This document shows positions 44,063-51,876 of a stretch of DNA of 64,000 nt, piece by piece; position 1 is the first letter of the stretch; the number at the start of each line of letters is the position of its first letter. Origin of the DNA: Micropruina sp. Lineage in GTDB: Bacteria > Actinomycetota > Actinomycetes > Propionibacteriales > Propionibacteriaceae. The notes beneath the pieces are model-generated. The model searched no databases. It was not told the origin of the DNA and saw nothing but the letters and a program-made list of their open reading frames with translations. The translations under genes and the position numbers were made by a program. The stretch is taken from NCBI GenBank assembly GCA_016711205.1, contig JADJTM010000002.1:744001-808000 (forward strand), given 5' to 3'.

Positions 44063-45471
44063 GATCGTTCGCAGACTTGTGTATCGGTGTTCTTGCCCCG
44101 TAGCAGGTCAGTGATGCTTCGCGCACCCATGGAGACCACGCCGAGCACCTCATAGAGGGGCGTTGGTGACACGGGGTCACCGCACCCAGCCTCGTAACCG
44201 TCCACCCCAAGCGGGTCCATCTCCGTGGTCGCCGCCCAGCTACTTGCGGGGCCGGCAATGACCTCCACGACCTTCGATCGCCCCTGGTTTGAGAGGTATG
44301 TCGACACGATGGTCTTGCCTGCCTCATCTGCTGCGATGGCTAGAAGGTTGACAACGGTTTCGTCGGCGGATGCGTCCACCACCAAGTCGTGCTCACTGAC
44401 GAGCGTCCGGGCCCGGTCGAGACTACTGATGATTTCGTCAGTCCATTGAACAGTCTGGTCACCCGAACGAATAGTGCGCGCGACGGCCTCCGCCTTGTTC
44501 CAACCCACGTATGACGGATCGGCGGCATGGCGTGCCAAGTTGCCAGGTCGGAGGATGTCGTAGTCATGAAGGGACAGGGTCCCGACGCCAGCACGATGGA
44601 GGCTCAGTGCGAGATGCGAGCCGATCGCGCCGACGCCGATGATTGCCACGCTCTTGCCCAGCAACTCTGTTAGATGTGATCCACGGCGCAGGTTGCGAGT
44701 CTCTGCACTGTCCTCGGCAGCCTCGATCGCACTCAGTGCGAGACCGCTCCTGTCGGTGGTGGCATCCAAAGCCAGGACCCCAACGTGTGACATGCGGGTG
44801 TACCGGATCATAAGCAACTGCGCTGTTCCGTTACGCAGCATGGCTTCTACGTCGTCCGCGTCCGTGATGAGGTCACGGAGTTGGCGCCACTCGGTCACTG
44901 GCTGGGACAGTTCTCCAATATCCCGCACCGCTGCGTATCGATAGCGATGACTCGTAGGGCGCCGGCGTGGTGGAGCCTGCTGGCCCCGCTCGCTCAGAGT
45001 GCGCGTTTGCGCCACAAGGCCGAACCGTCGTGTGCCGTGACATCCTTGAGGAAGCGGGCCGTGGACAACGAGACGGTACTGCCGACTCTGCCGCCAGTAC
45101 CTGTGGAGATCAAGGTCAGGCTGGTCGGCTGGCCATCCGTCCTCCTTCTGCCGGCACCAGGTGCGGACGCGCTCGAGCAGGTTGCCGCGAACGAACCACG
45201 GAAATGTTCCTGTCACTGCTGTGGGATAGAGGCACATGGACCTGTCGCGATTCTCGTGCCAGCCCTGTGGCAAGCGGGAATCAGCCAAGCGAACTGTGGG
45301 AGGTCGTGCCGGGTAGTAACCGTCCATGGTGATGACCACCCCCCATGAATCTCCCTGATCTGTAATGTCACCGACAAAGGTTGGGACGTCTGCCTCTAGC
45401 GATTTGCTAAACCCGGCATTCTCCAGTTCATGGACGAGATTGAGGTGGTGCGGAAGGAAGGCATTGTCCAT
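44059..45471 (-). CDS. cap2: E2-E1 fusion ubiquitin-transfer-like protein (CBASS Cap2-like)
   Basis: 470 aa. Residues about 1-150 are an E2-like domain, with Cys80 in RDRSMCLYP as likely active-site Cys after YYPARPPTV. The E1/ThiF domain runs from about 268: GVGAIG at 279-284, LHDYDILRPGNLARH, and Cys430 in YEAGCGDP as candidate second catalytic Cys. Cap2 joins the C-terminus of the CD-NTase to targets, priming it against phage. It is shorter than commonly described Cap2 (about 600 aa). ATG lies 2 nt after the CD-NTase stop. Confidence 0.85.
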   Translation of the reverse strand: MDNAFLPHHLNLVHELENAGFSKSLEADVPTFVGDITDQGDSWGVVITMDGYYPARPPTVRLADSRLPQGWHENRDRSMCLYPTAVTGTFPWFVRGNLLERVRTWCRQKEDGWPADQPDLDLHRYWRQSRQYRLVVHGPLPQGCHGTRRFGLVAQTRTLSERGQQAPPRRRPTSHRYRYAAVRDIGELSQPVTEWRQLRDLITDADDVEAMLRNGTAQLLMIRYTRMSHVGVLALDATTDRSGLALSAIEAAEDSAETRNLRRGSHLTELLGKSVAIIGVGAIGSHLALSLHRAGVGTLSLHDYDILRPGNLARHAADPSYVGWNKAEAVARTIRSGDQTVQWTDEIISSLDRARTLVSEHDLVVDASADETVVNLLAIAADEAGKTIVSTYLSNQGRSKVVEVIAGPASSWAATTEMDPLGVDGYEAGCGDPVSPTPLYEVLGVVSMGARSITDLLRGKNTDTQVCERS

Positions 45472-45473
45472 GA

Positions 45474-46466
45474 TCAGGCGAACCTCTGATCCCCTCCGCG
45501 AACTGAGCCTTCGCCAACCTGGATCTGAGACTTGGTCGTGCCGTCAGCGTTGCAGTCCTCAGGCAGCGGGTAGACCCACTCGTCATCAGTGTTCTTACCC
45601 AATAGCCTGTGGAAGATTGCCGCCTCGCCACACCTCGTATCATTCAGGGCTTTGGCAGCATCGACTGCGACCTCGGCGAACTTCGCTTCCGCACGCTTCC
45701 ACTGGTCGTCCGTCGCGCGGAAGGCGAGGTCATATCCGGGCAACGTGGGATCCGGGATCTCCTGGCCAAACTTCACCTTGTCCGTCGTCACTCGCGCGAC
45801 GCCGTTCAGCGCCGACACGTAGAAGGTGCGGAGATCATCGCCTGTGACGTACCCCAGGTCGCAAGCCCGATACAGAGCCATCTCAACGTACAAACCGCCG
45901 GGGCGGCGGCCCAAACCCGTGGCGCGGCGAGTCTGACGCATTAGCTTGACGGCAGGCACGTACAGGTCGTTCATTCGCTGGTTCATCATGGTCTTGAGGC
46001 GGGTCATGTCCTCAGGGTTAGTCAACTGCCAGCCACCATCGGAAGGATTGTCGTGGTCGGGAATCTCCCAGTAAGGACCTGCGGGCCTCGCAGGCACGGC
46101 GTCCACGTGAAGTCCACCCCAGGAGGCGGCTTGCACCTTCAGAGATCGGGCTTGTCGTGTGACGGCGCCAGCACCGTACTCGTCGCCCAGCACACGCTGA
46201 AGTTCGTCGATCACCTCGTCACCGGTGACTTCAGACGGCATGCATTCCAGGCGGCAGAATACGTCGACGTCCTTGATTCGACGAATCGAGACGTGCCTCT
46301 TATATGAGCCAATAAGCACTGAATCAAGGCCCCAGTCCGCGAGCAGGGGGTCGGCCTCGAGGACCTCCCTGACCTCGCAGTGAGCAGTTGCAGCATTCGT
46401 CACGTCCCCCTGTCTCGGTTCAACGTTGGTTGTTGCTGCATCAAATCTAGACGGCAACGTCACCAC
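45474..46466 (-). CDS. cdn: CD-NTase (cGAS/DncV-like nucleotidyltransferase)
   Basis: 330 aa. Active site: G-S at 53-54 in VLIGSYKRHVS, the metal pair D66/D68 in RRIKDVDVFCRL, and D122 in GGLHVDAVPAR. A helical C-terminal half follows (YVPAVKLMRQTRR, GLYVEMALYRACDLG). The extreme C-terminus, GGDQRFA, is small-residue-terminated, as expected for a type II CD-NTase that Cap2 conjugates. It makes a cyclic oligonucleotide alarm signal on infection. GTG start behind GAGAGGAA; first gene of the operon. Confidence 0.88.
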   Translation of the reverse strand: MVTLPSRFDAATTNVEPRQGDVTNAATAHCEVREVLEADPLLADWGLDSVLIGSYKRHVSIRRIKDVDVFCRLECMPSEVTGDEVIDELQRVLGDEYGAGAVTRQARSLKVQAASWGGLHVDAVPARPAGPYWEIPDHDNPSDGGWQLTNPEDMTRLKTMMNQRMNDLYVPAVKLMRQTRRATGLGRRPGGLYVEMALYRACDLGYVTGDDLRTFYVSALNGVARVTTDKVKFGQEIPDPTLPGYDLAFRATDDQWKRAEAKFAEVAVDAAKALNDTRCGEAAIFHRLLGKNTDDEWVYPLPEDCNADGTTKSQIQVGEGSVRGGDQRFA

Positions 46467-46739
46467 TTCCTCTCACAGTGCGCGGTCAAGCTAGCCGATG
46501 ACCCTGACAGTTGGGTGAGGCTGCCCCTGTACAACTTGATACATGCGACTGCATGAGATTGCAGACGCCATGTGCGTCCGTCGGCGATGTCACTGATCAG
46601 CTCTGCCTCGACGTGCCCGGATCGACGCGGCACCGGCGAGTCAGCCTCCGCCCAACAGCACACGCTCGGGATTCTCAGGATGCTCTTATGTAACATACGA
46701 GCCCATTTGCGACATGTTTCCTGCATCTCGACAAACGTG
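46467..46739. other. Promoter region of the CBASS-like operon, junction with dnaB
   Basis: 273 nt between the CD-NTase start and the dnaB stop, both on the minus strand. It is less GC-rich than the backbone, with no gene that I can support. It marks the likely right limit of the accessory region. The string GTGTCAGTGCTGCATGTCGA at the dnaB end overlaps the dnaB stop and shares GTCAGTG with the repeats upstream of tnsA, which may be chance. Confidence 0.4.
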
Positions 46740-48104
46740 TCAGTGCTGCATGTCGACGAAGCGGCTGTAGTGCCCCTGGAAGACCGTGCCGATCGTTGCC
46801 GTCGGACCGTTGCGATGCTTGGCCACGATGAAGTCGGCCTCACCGACCCGGTCGGAGTCCTTGTCGTAGGCGTCCGCGCGGTGCAGCAGAATCACCATGT
46901 CGGCGTCCTGCTCCAGCGAGCCGGATTCACGCAGGTCTGACAGCATGGGCTTCTTGTCGGTGCGCTGCTCGGGGCCACGGTTGAGCTGCGACAGTGCCAC
47001 CACCGGCACGCCCAGCTCTTTGGCGAGCAGCTTCATCTGGCGGCTGAACTCGGACACCTCGAGCTGGCGTGACTCGACCTTCTTGCCGGAGGTCATCAGC
47101 TGCATGTAGTCGACGATCACCAGCTTGAGGTCGTGCCGCTGCTTGAGCCGGCGGGCCTTGGCCCGGATCTCCATCATGGTGAGGTTCGGGGAGTCGTCGA
47201 TGTACAGCGGAGCGCTGCTGACCTCGCCGGTCTTGCGGGCGATGCGCTGCCAGTCGTCATCGCCCATCTGACCCTTGCGAATGTGGTTGAGGGGCACGCC
47301 GGCCTCGGCCGAGATCAGCCGCTGGACGATCTCGGACTTGCCCATCTCGAGCGAGAAGAACACGCTGGTCAGCTTGTTCTTGATGGACGCCGAGCGCGCC
47401 AGGTCGAGCCCCAGCGTCGACTTACCCATGCCCGGACGGGCCGCGATGATGATCATCTGCCCGGCGTGCAGACCGTTGGTCAGCTCGTCCAGGTCGGCGA
47501 AACCGGTGGGTACGCCCGCCAGCACGCCGTGCTGGCTGAGCGACTCGATCTCGTCGAGCGTGCGTTCCATCAGCACGCTCAGCGGCTCGTAGTCGTCGGA
47601 GGTCTTGCCCTCGGCCACCTCATAGATGGCCTGCTGGGCCTGGTCGACGATGGTGGCGACCTCGCCGCCGCCGGCGTACCCCATCTGGCTGATCTTGATC
47701 GAGGCCTCGACCAGCCGCCGCAGGATCGCCTTCTCTTTGACGATCTCGGCGTAGTAGCTGGCATTCGACGCGATGGACACCATCTGCAGCAGGTCGTGCA
47801 GGTAGATGTGCCCGCCGATCTTGCCGATCTCGCCACGCTTGGCCAACTCGTCGGCCACCGTGATGGCGTCGGCCGGCTCGCCGCGGCCGAACAGGTCGAT
47901 GATGGCGTCGAAGATCTGCTCGTGCTTGGGCAGGTAGAAGTCGCGGCCCCGGACCACCTCGGCGACGTCGCCGATCGCGTCCTTGCTGAGCAGCATCGCG
48001 CCGAGCACCGACTGCTCGGCCTGCACATCTTGCGGCGGGGTGCGGTCGGACGCCCCGAAGTCGCGAGGATCTTCTTCGTACGGGGGGAGCGACACGATGG
48101 ACAC
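46740..48104 (-). CDS. dnaB: Replicative DNA helicase DnaB
   Basis: 454 aa from GTG 48104 (GGGAGGG 6 nt upstream; VSIVSLPPYEEDPRDFG). The N-terminal domain begins QDVQAEQSVLGAMLLSKDAI. The RecA-like motor has Walker A AARPGMGKSTLGLD, Walker B KLVIVDYMQLM, and the DnaB motifs SVFFSLEMGKSEIVQRLIS and QDADMVILLHR. The hexamer unwinds DNA at the fork. No intein is present. A GTG much further upstream (48191) is open but lacks similarity. Confidence 0.95.
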   Translation of the reverse strand: MSIVSLPPYEEDPRDFGASDRTPPQDVQAEQSVLGAMLLSKDAIGDVAEVVRGRDFYLPKHEQIFDAIIDLFGRGEPADAITVADELAKRGEIGKIGGHIYLHDLLQMVSIASNASYYAEIVKEKAILRRLVEASIKISQMGYAGGGEVATIVDQAQQAIYEVAEGKTSDDYEPLSVLMERTLDEIESLSQHGVLAGVPTGFADLDELTNGLHAGQMIIIAARPGMGKSTLGLDLARSASIKNKLTSVFFSLEMGKSEIVQRLISAEAGVPLNHIRKGQMGDDDWQRIARKTGEVSSAPLYIDDSPNLTMMEIRAKARRLKQRHDLKLVIVDYMQLMTSGKKVESRQLEVSEFSRQMKLLAKELGVPVVALSQLNRGPEQRTDKKPMLSDLRESGSLEQDADMVILLHRADAYDKDSDRVGEADFIVAKHRNGPTATIGTVFQGHYSRFVDMQH

Positions 48105-48346
48105 GTGGACCCTCCCCCCTGCGCAGACCGCCTGCGCGCGAACAACACCGTGCGCATTCGACGCTAGGGTCCGCATCTGACAGTTCTTCACACTGCCCGC
48201 GCGGAACCGCGCCGGCGCATCCGGCTCAGTCTGTTCGCTTGTCGATCAAATGTTCGAAAGTTGTTGTCTTCAAGGTGCTGCGCAGAGCTCGCGCCGCTGC
48301 GTACTGGACGACGATAGACCCGCCCGGCACGGCCGTCCAGCGCGAG

Positions 48347-48355
48347 TTATCCACA
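48347..48355 (+). promoter_or_regulatory. DnaA box (TTATCCACA) with weaker boxes nearby
   Basis: TTATCCACA is a perfect consensus box. Opposite-orientation near-matches TGTGGATTC and TGTGGAGAC follow at about 48371-48388, and TTGTCCACA lies at about 48581-48589. This may couple dnaB expression to DnaA. There is no dnaA/dnaN neighbourhood, so it is not presented as an origin. Confidence 0.6.
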
Positions 48356-48610
48356 GATTCTGATTGCCCTTGTGGATTCTGTGGAGACACGCCGTGTGGC
48401 CTGTGCACGACTCGCCGAAGCGGAGGTGGATGAGAAATTGCTGTGCCAACAAAACCTGCTCTGGCTAGGTCATTTAACACAACGTTCATGTGGGTTTCAT
48501 CTATTGTGCGACACGCCCACGGGTGCTGACCGCGAGTTGACAGGTACGCCTGGACGTGGTGTATGCGCCCTCGTGCCGGGGTTGTCCACATGGTTGCGAC
48601 ACAACGCGGC

Positions 48611-48627
48611 ATACCCTTAGGGGGTAT
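48611..48627. promoter_or_regulatory. CsoR-type copper operator
   Basis: ATACCCTTAGGGGGTAT is a near-palindrome of the ATACCC/GGGTAT type bound by CsoR. It lies about 45 nt upstream of csoR. Copper binding to CsoR would release it and induce csoR-copZ-copA. Confidence 0.75.
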
Positions 48628-48672
48628 ACTGACAAGGGTTGATGCGTACCGTCGCAGCGAATGGAGGAACAC

Positions 48673-49017
48673 ATGTCACAACAGTCCCATACGACACCGT
48701 CCACGAGTGTCGAAACGGCGGCTCATGCAGCCCCTCACCACGGCTACCTGAGCAACCAGGACGACTACCTCAAGAGGCTTCGGCGCATCGAGGGCCAGGT
48801 CGGCGGGCTGGCCAAGATGGTGACCGAGGAGCGCTACTGCATCGACATACTGACCCAGATCTCGGCCACCACCCGGGCCCTCGAATCCGTCGCCCTAGGC
48901 CTGCTCGATGAGCACCTGCGGCACTGCGTCGTGCAAGCTGCCCGCGAAGGTGGCGACGAGGCCGAGACCAAACTGGCCGAGGCGCACGATGCCATCGCGC
49001 GCCTCGTCCGTTCCTGA
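48673..49017 (+). CDS. csoR: CsoR copper-sensing repressor
   Basis: 114 aa, all-helical. The Cu(I) ligands follow the family's C-x24-H-x3-C spacing exactly: Cys56 (ERYCIDIL), His81 and Cys85 (DEHLRHCVV). It also has RLRRIEGQVGGLAKMV. ATG 48673 is chosen because GGAGG lies 6 nt upstream; the in-frame ATG at 48661 itself overlaps that site. Relatives such as RcnR and FrmR differ in the ligand pattern, so copper is well supported. Confidence 0.9.
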   Translation: MSQQSHTTPSTSVETAAHAAPHHGYLSNQDDYLKRLRRIEGQVGGLAKMVTEERYCIDILTQISATTRALESVALGLLDEHLRHCVVQAAREGGDEAETKLAEAHDAIARLVRS

Positions 49018-49040
49018 AACCGCACCACGAAGGAGTACCC

Positions 49041-49244
49041 ATGCAGACCACCTACACCGTTGAAGGCATGACCTGCGGCCACTGCGTCGCCGCCGTCACC
49101 GAAGAGGTCAAGCTGATTCCGGGCGTCGCCGACGCCGAGGTCGTCCTCGAAGGGGGCCGGCTGACCATCACCTCGGACGCGCCGGTCGACTTTGATCGCG
49201 TCGTCGAAGCCGTCGCCGAAGCGGGGGACTACACCGTCGCCTGA
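49041..49244 (+). CDS. copZ: Copper chaperone CopZ (HMA domain)
   Basis: 67 aa single heavy-metal-associated domain, ferredoxin-like fold, with the Cu(I) site GMTCGHCV near the N-terminus. It hands Cu(I) to the N-terminal domain of the ATPase encoded next. GAAGGAG precedes ATG 49041; it is 23 nt after csoR. Confidence 0.92.
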   Translation: MQTTYTVEGMTCGHCVAAVTEEVKLIPGVADAEVVLEGGRLTITSDAPVDFDRVVEAVAEAGDYTVA

Positions 49245-49336
49245 GGCTCGGCGCACGTCCTCACCTCCTGCGCCCCGAGCCCGCAGCCGTTCCGCGCCGA
49301 CGTCATCCGGCTGCGCCTGAAAGCGAAGAAGAGAAC

Positions 49337-51529
49337 ATGACCAGCACCGTCCAGCACACGTCGATCGAACTCGACATCGACGGCATGACCTGTGCCAGTT
49401 GCGCGGCGCGGATCGAGAAGAAGCTCAACAAGGTGGACGGCGTCACGGCCTCGGTGAACTACGCCACCGAGAAGGCGCGGGTGCTCACCGACGCCCCGAT
49501 CCCGGTCGACAGCCTGATCGCCGTGGTCGAACAGGCGGGCTACCATGCGTCCCTGCCCGACCCGGCCAAGCCCGAGGTCGATCACGCCGCGACTCTTCGC
49601 TCACGCGTGCTCATCAGCGCGGTGCTGGCGGTGCCGGTGATCGCGCTGGCCATGGTGCCGGCCTGGCAGTTTCCGGGCTGGCAGTGGGTGTCGCTCGCAC
49701 TCACCGTGCCGGTCTATGCGTGGGCCGGCTGGCCCTTCCATCGCTCCGCAGTGGTCAACGCCCGGCACGGCGCCACCACCATGGACACCCTGATCAGCCT
49801 CGGCACCACCGCCGCCTTCGGCTGGTCGCTGTACGTGCTGCTCTTCGGACACGCCGGCATGATCGGCTACACCCACCCGTTCGAGTTCATGCTCACGCGC
49901 GGCACCGGCGAGAGCAGCATCTACTTCGAGGCCGTCGTCGCGATCGTCACGTTCCTGCTTCTCGGGCGCTACTTCGAGGCCCGCTCCAAGCAGAAGGCGG
50001 GCGAGGCTGTCCGGGCACTGCTGCAACTCGGCGCCACCGAGGCAACCCTGCTGCGGGGCGGCGTCGAGACCCGGGTCCCGATCGACTCTCTCGCTGCCGG
50101 CGACACGTTCGTGGTGCGTCCGGGGGAGAAGATCGCCACCGACGGCGAGGTCGTCGAGGGCAGCTCGGCGGTGGACGTCTCGATGGTCACGGGGGAATCC
50201 GTGCCCGTCGACGTCGGCCCCGGCGATGCGGTGATCGGCGCAACGGTCAACGCCAACGGACGCCTGGTGGTCCGGGCCACCCGGGTCGGTGCGGACACCC
50301 AGCTGGCCCACATCGCCCGGCTGGTCGAGCAGGCCCAGACCGGCAAGGCGAACGTCCAGCGGCTCGCGGACCGGATCAGCGCCATCTTCGTGCCGGTGGT
50401 GATCGGGCTGGCGCTGCTCACCTGGGTCGGCTGGCTGCTGGCGGGTGCCGGCCTGGCGTTCGCGTCGTCCGCGGCCGTGGCTGTGCTGATCATCGCCTGC
50501 CCCTGCGCGCTCGGCCTGGCCACGCCCACCGCGCTGCTGGTGGGTACCGGACGGGGCGCCCAGCTCGGCGTCGTGATCAAGGGGCCAGAGATTCTGGAGC
50601 GCACCCGCTCGGTGAGCACCGTGGTGCTCGACAAGACCGGCACCGTGACCACCGGCGAGATGCAGGTCGTCCAGATCGTCGGTTCGAACGCGGGGGACGA
50701 TTCCTGGTTGCGGCTCGCGGGTGCCGCCGAGGGCGCGTCCGAGCATCCGATCGCGCGGGCGATCGCGGCGCACGTGGCGTCCGATGCGGGGGTGGGCGGC
50801 TTCGAGAACCTGCCCGGCCAGGGCATCCGCGCCGATGTGGAGGGTCATCAGGTGCTGGTCGGCACCCCGGCGCTGGTCGCCGACGCGGTTCCTGACGACA
50901 CCGTGAGCACCGGCTTCGCCGCGGCTCAGGCCAAGGGACACACCGCCGTCCTGGTGGCCGTGGACGGCGCGTTGCGCGGCATGATCGCCGTTGCCGACGC
51001 GGTGAAGCCGACCTCGGCCGAGGCGATCGCGCAACTCACCGCCCTGGGCCTCACCCCGGTGCTGCTGACCGGCGACAGCCGGGCGGTGGCCGGCACGGTG
51101 GCGGCCGAGGTCGGCATCGAGCGGGTGATCGCCGAGGTGCTGCCGGCCGACAAGCTGGCCGAGATCCAGCGGTTGCAGGCCGACGGCACCCAGGTGGCGA
51201 TGGTCGGCGACGGTGTCAACGACGCGGCAGCCCTGGCCCAGGCCGATCTGGGGATCGCGATGGGCACCGGCACCGACGCGGCGATCGCGGCGTCCGACCT
51301 CACCCTGATGCGCGGCGATCTGCGGCTGGCGGCCACCGCGATCCGGCTGTCGCGGGCTACCCTCGCGACGATCAAGGGCAACCTGTTCTGGGCCTTCGCC
51401 TACAACGTGGCGGCGATTCCGCTGGCCGCCTCGGGGTATCTCAACCCGATGATCGCCGGGGCCGCGATGGCGTTCTCGTCGGTGTTCGTGGTGTTGAACA
51501 GCCTGCGACTGCGGGCATTCCGGGCGTAG
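49337..51529 (+). CDS. copA: P1B-type Cu(I)-exporting ATPase CopA
   Basis: 730 aa. One N-terminal HMA domain (DGMTCASC at about 16-23), then membrane helices. The channel motif CPC lies in IIACPCALGLATPTA (about residue 388), the phosphorylation motif VVLDKTGTVTTG at Asp of about 432, EHPIARAI (HP motif, about 470) and GDGVNDAAALAQ (about 625). Conserved Asn and Met/Ser residues of the last helices are in FAYNVAAIPLAA and SSVFVVLNSLRL. It pumps Cu(I) out at ATP cost. Last gene of the csoR operon. Confidence 0.95.
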   Translation: MTSTVQHTSIELDIDGMTCASCAARIEKKLNKVDGVTASVNYATEKARVLTDAPIPVDSLIAVVEQAGYHASLPDPAKPEVDHAATLRSRVLISAVLAVPVIALAMVPAWQFPGWQWVSLALTVPVYAWAGWPFHRSAVVNARHGATTMDTLISLGTTAAFGWSLYVLLFGHAGMIGYTHPFEFMLTRGTGESSIYFEAVVAIVTFLLLGRYFEARSKQKAGEAVRALLQLGATEATLLRGGVETRVPIDSLAAGDTFVVRPGEKIATDGEVVEGSSAVDVSMVTGESVPVDVGPGDAVIGATVNANGRLVVRATRVGADTQLAHIARLVEQAQTGKANVQRLADRISAIFVPVVIGLALLTWVGWLLAGAGLAFASSAAVAVLIIACPCALGLATPTALLVGTGRGAQLGVVIKGPEILERTRSVSTVVLDKTGTVTTGEMQVVQIVGSNAGDDSWLRLAGAAEGASEHPIARAIAAHVASDAGVGGFENLPGQGIRADVEGHQVLVGTPALVADAVPDDTVSTGFAAAQAKGHTAVLVAVDGALRGMIAVADAVKPTSAEAIAQLTALGLTPVLLTGDSRAVAGTVAAEVGIERVIAEVLPADKLAEIQRLQADGTQVAMVGDGVNDAAALAQADLGIAMGTGTDAAIAASDLTLMRGDLRLAATAIRLSRATLATIKGNLFWAFAYNVAAIPLAASGYLNPMIAGAAMAFSSVFVVLNSLRLRAFRA

Positions 51530-51705
51530 CCGCCACTTTCTTGTGGTTATGCGGCGGGTGCTTGGGGCCATCAGGGCGGTGCGCGACTTTTTGGTTGATA
51601 TGAATACCCCCAGGGGGTAGCCATATCAACCATAACTCGGCGATTCTGCGGTACATCCGAGATGCGTCGCCCAATCCCGGCGCATAACCACCAAAAGTCG
51701 GCGTC
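51530..51705. repeat. About 175-nt nested imperfect inverted repeat
   Basis: The outer arms (CGCCACTTT, GTGGTTATGCG at 51530-51552, and the inverse at about 51682-51705) enclose an inner perfect stem GGTTGATATG (51593-51602)/CATATCAACC (51622-51631). The centre ATACCCCCAGGGGGTA (51604-51619) resembles the CsoR operator. It could be a MITE-like element acting as terminator after copA. No gene is supported in 51530-51872. Confidence 0.6.
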
Positions 51706-51730
51706 GGTGGGACCGCCATCCGAATCCGGT

Positions 51731-51876
51731 CGGTCCGTCAGGCGGGCCGGCGCTTGGGCCGGGAAGTGAACGGGAATAGGAACCGTCCCCACTTCCTGCT
51801 CAGTTCAGCATCAGACGGACCGGCGATTGGGCCGAGAAGTGAACGGGAATAGGAACCGTCCCCACTTCCTGCTCAG
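51731..51876. repeat. Two tandem 73-nt repeat units (REP-like hairpins)
   Basis: The 41-nt core starting GAAGTGAACGGGAATAGGAA is identical at 51763-51803 and 51836-51876. The preceding about 30 nt are similar, giving a 73-nt period. Each core can fold with GAAGTG/CACTTC outside and ACGG/CCGT inside. The glycosyltransferase stop codon (51873-51875) lies within the second unit. Confidence 0.8.

Larger units (their letters stand above)
48105..48672. other. Intergenic region between dnaB and csoR with DnaA-box-like sites
   Basis: About 570 nt without a supportable gene. It holds a perfect DnaA box, two partial ones and another near 48581, plus the copper operator. It must contain the promoters of dnaB (leftward) and of the csoR operon (rightward). 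Confidence 0.6.

Noticed and set aside
42760..46466. Bil/ISG15-like ubiquitin conjugation operon
   Set aside because: E1 and E2 are fused, there is no ubiquitin-like gene, and a clear CD-NTase with G-S and D-x-D residues leads the operon, so type II CBASS fits better.
46460..46843. 127-codon minus-strand frame between the CD-NTase gene and dnaB
   Set aside because: It overlaps the dnaB 3' end in another frame, is low in complexity and has no family features or clear ribosome site.
48105..48672. Chromosomal origin of replication
   Set aside because: DnaA boxes are present but too few, with no AT-rich unwinding tract and no dnaA/dnaN/rpmH neighbours.
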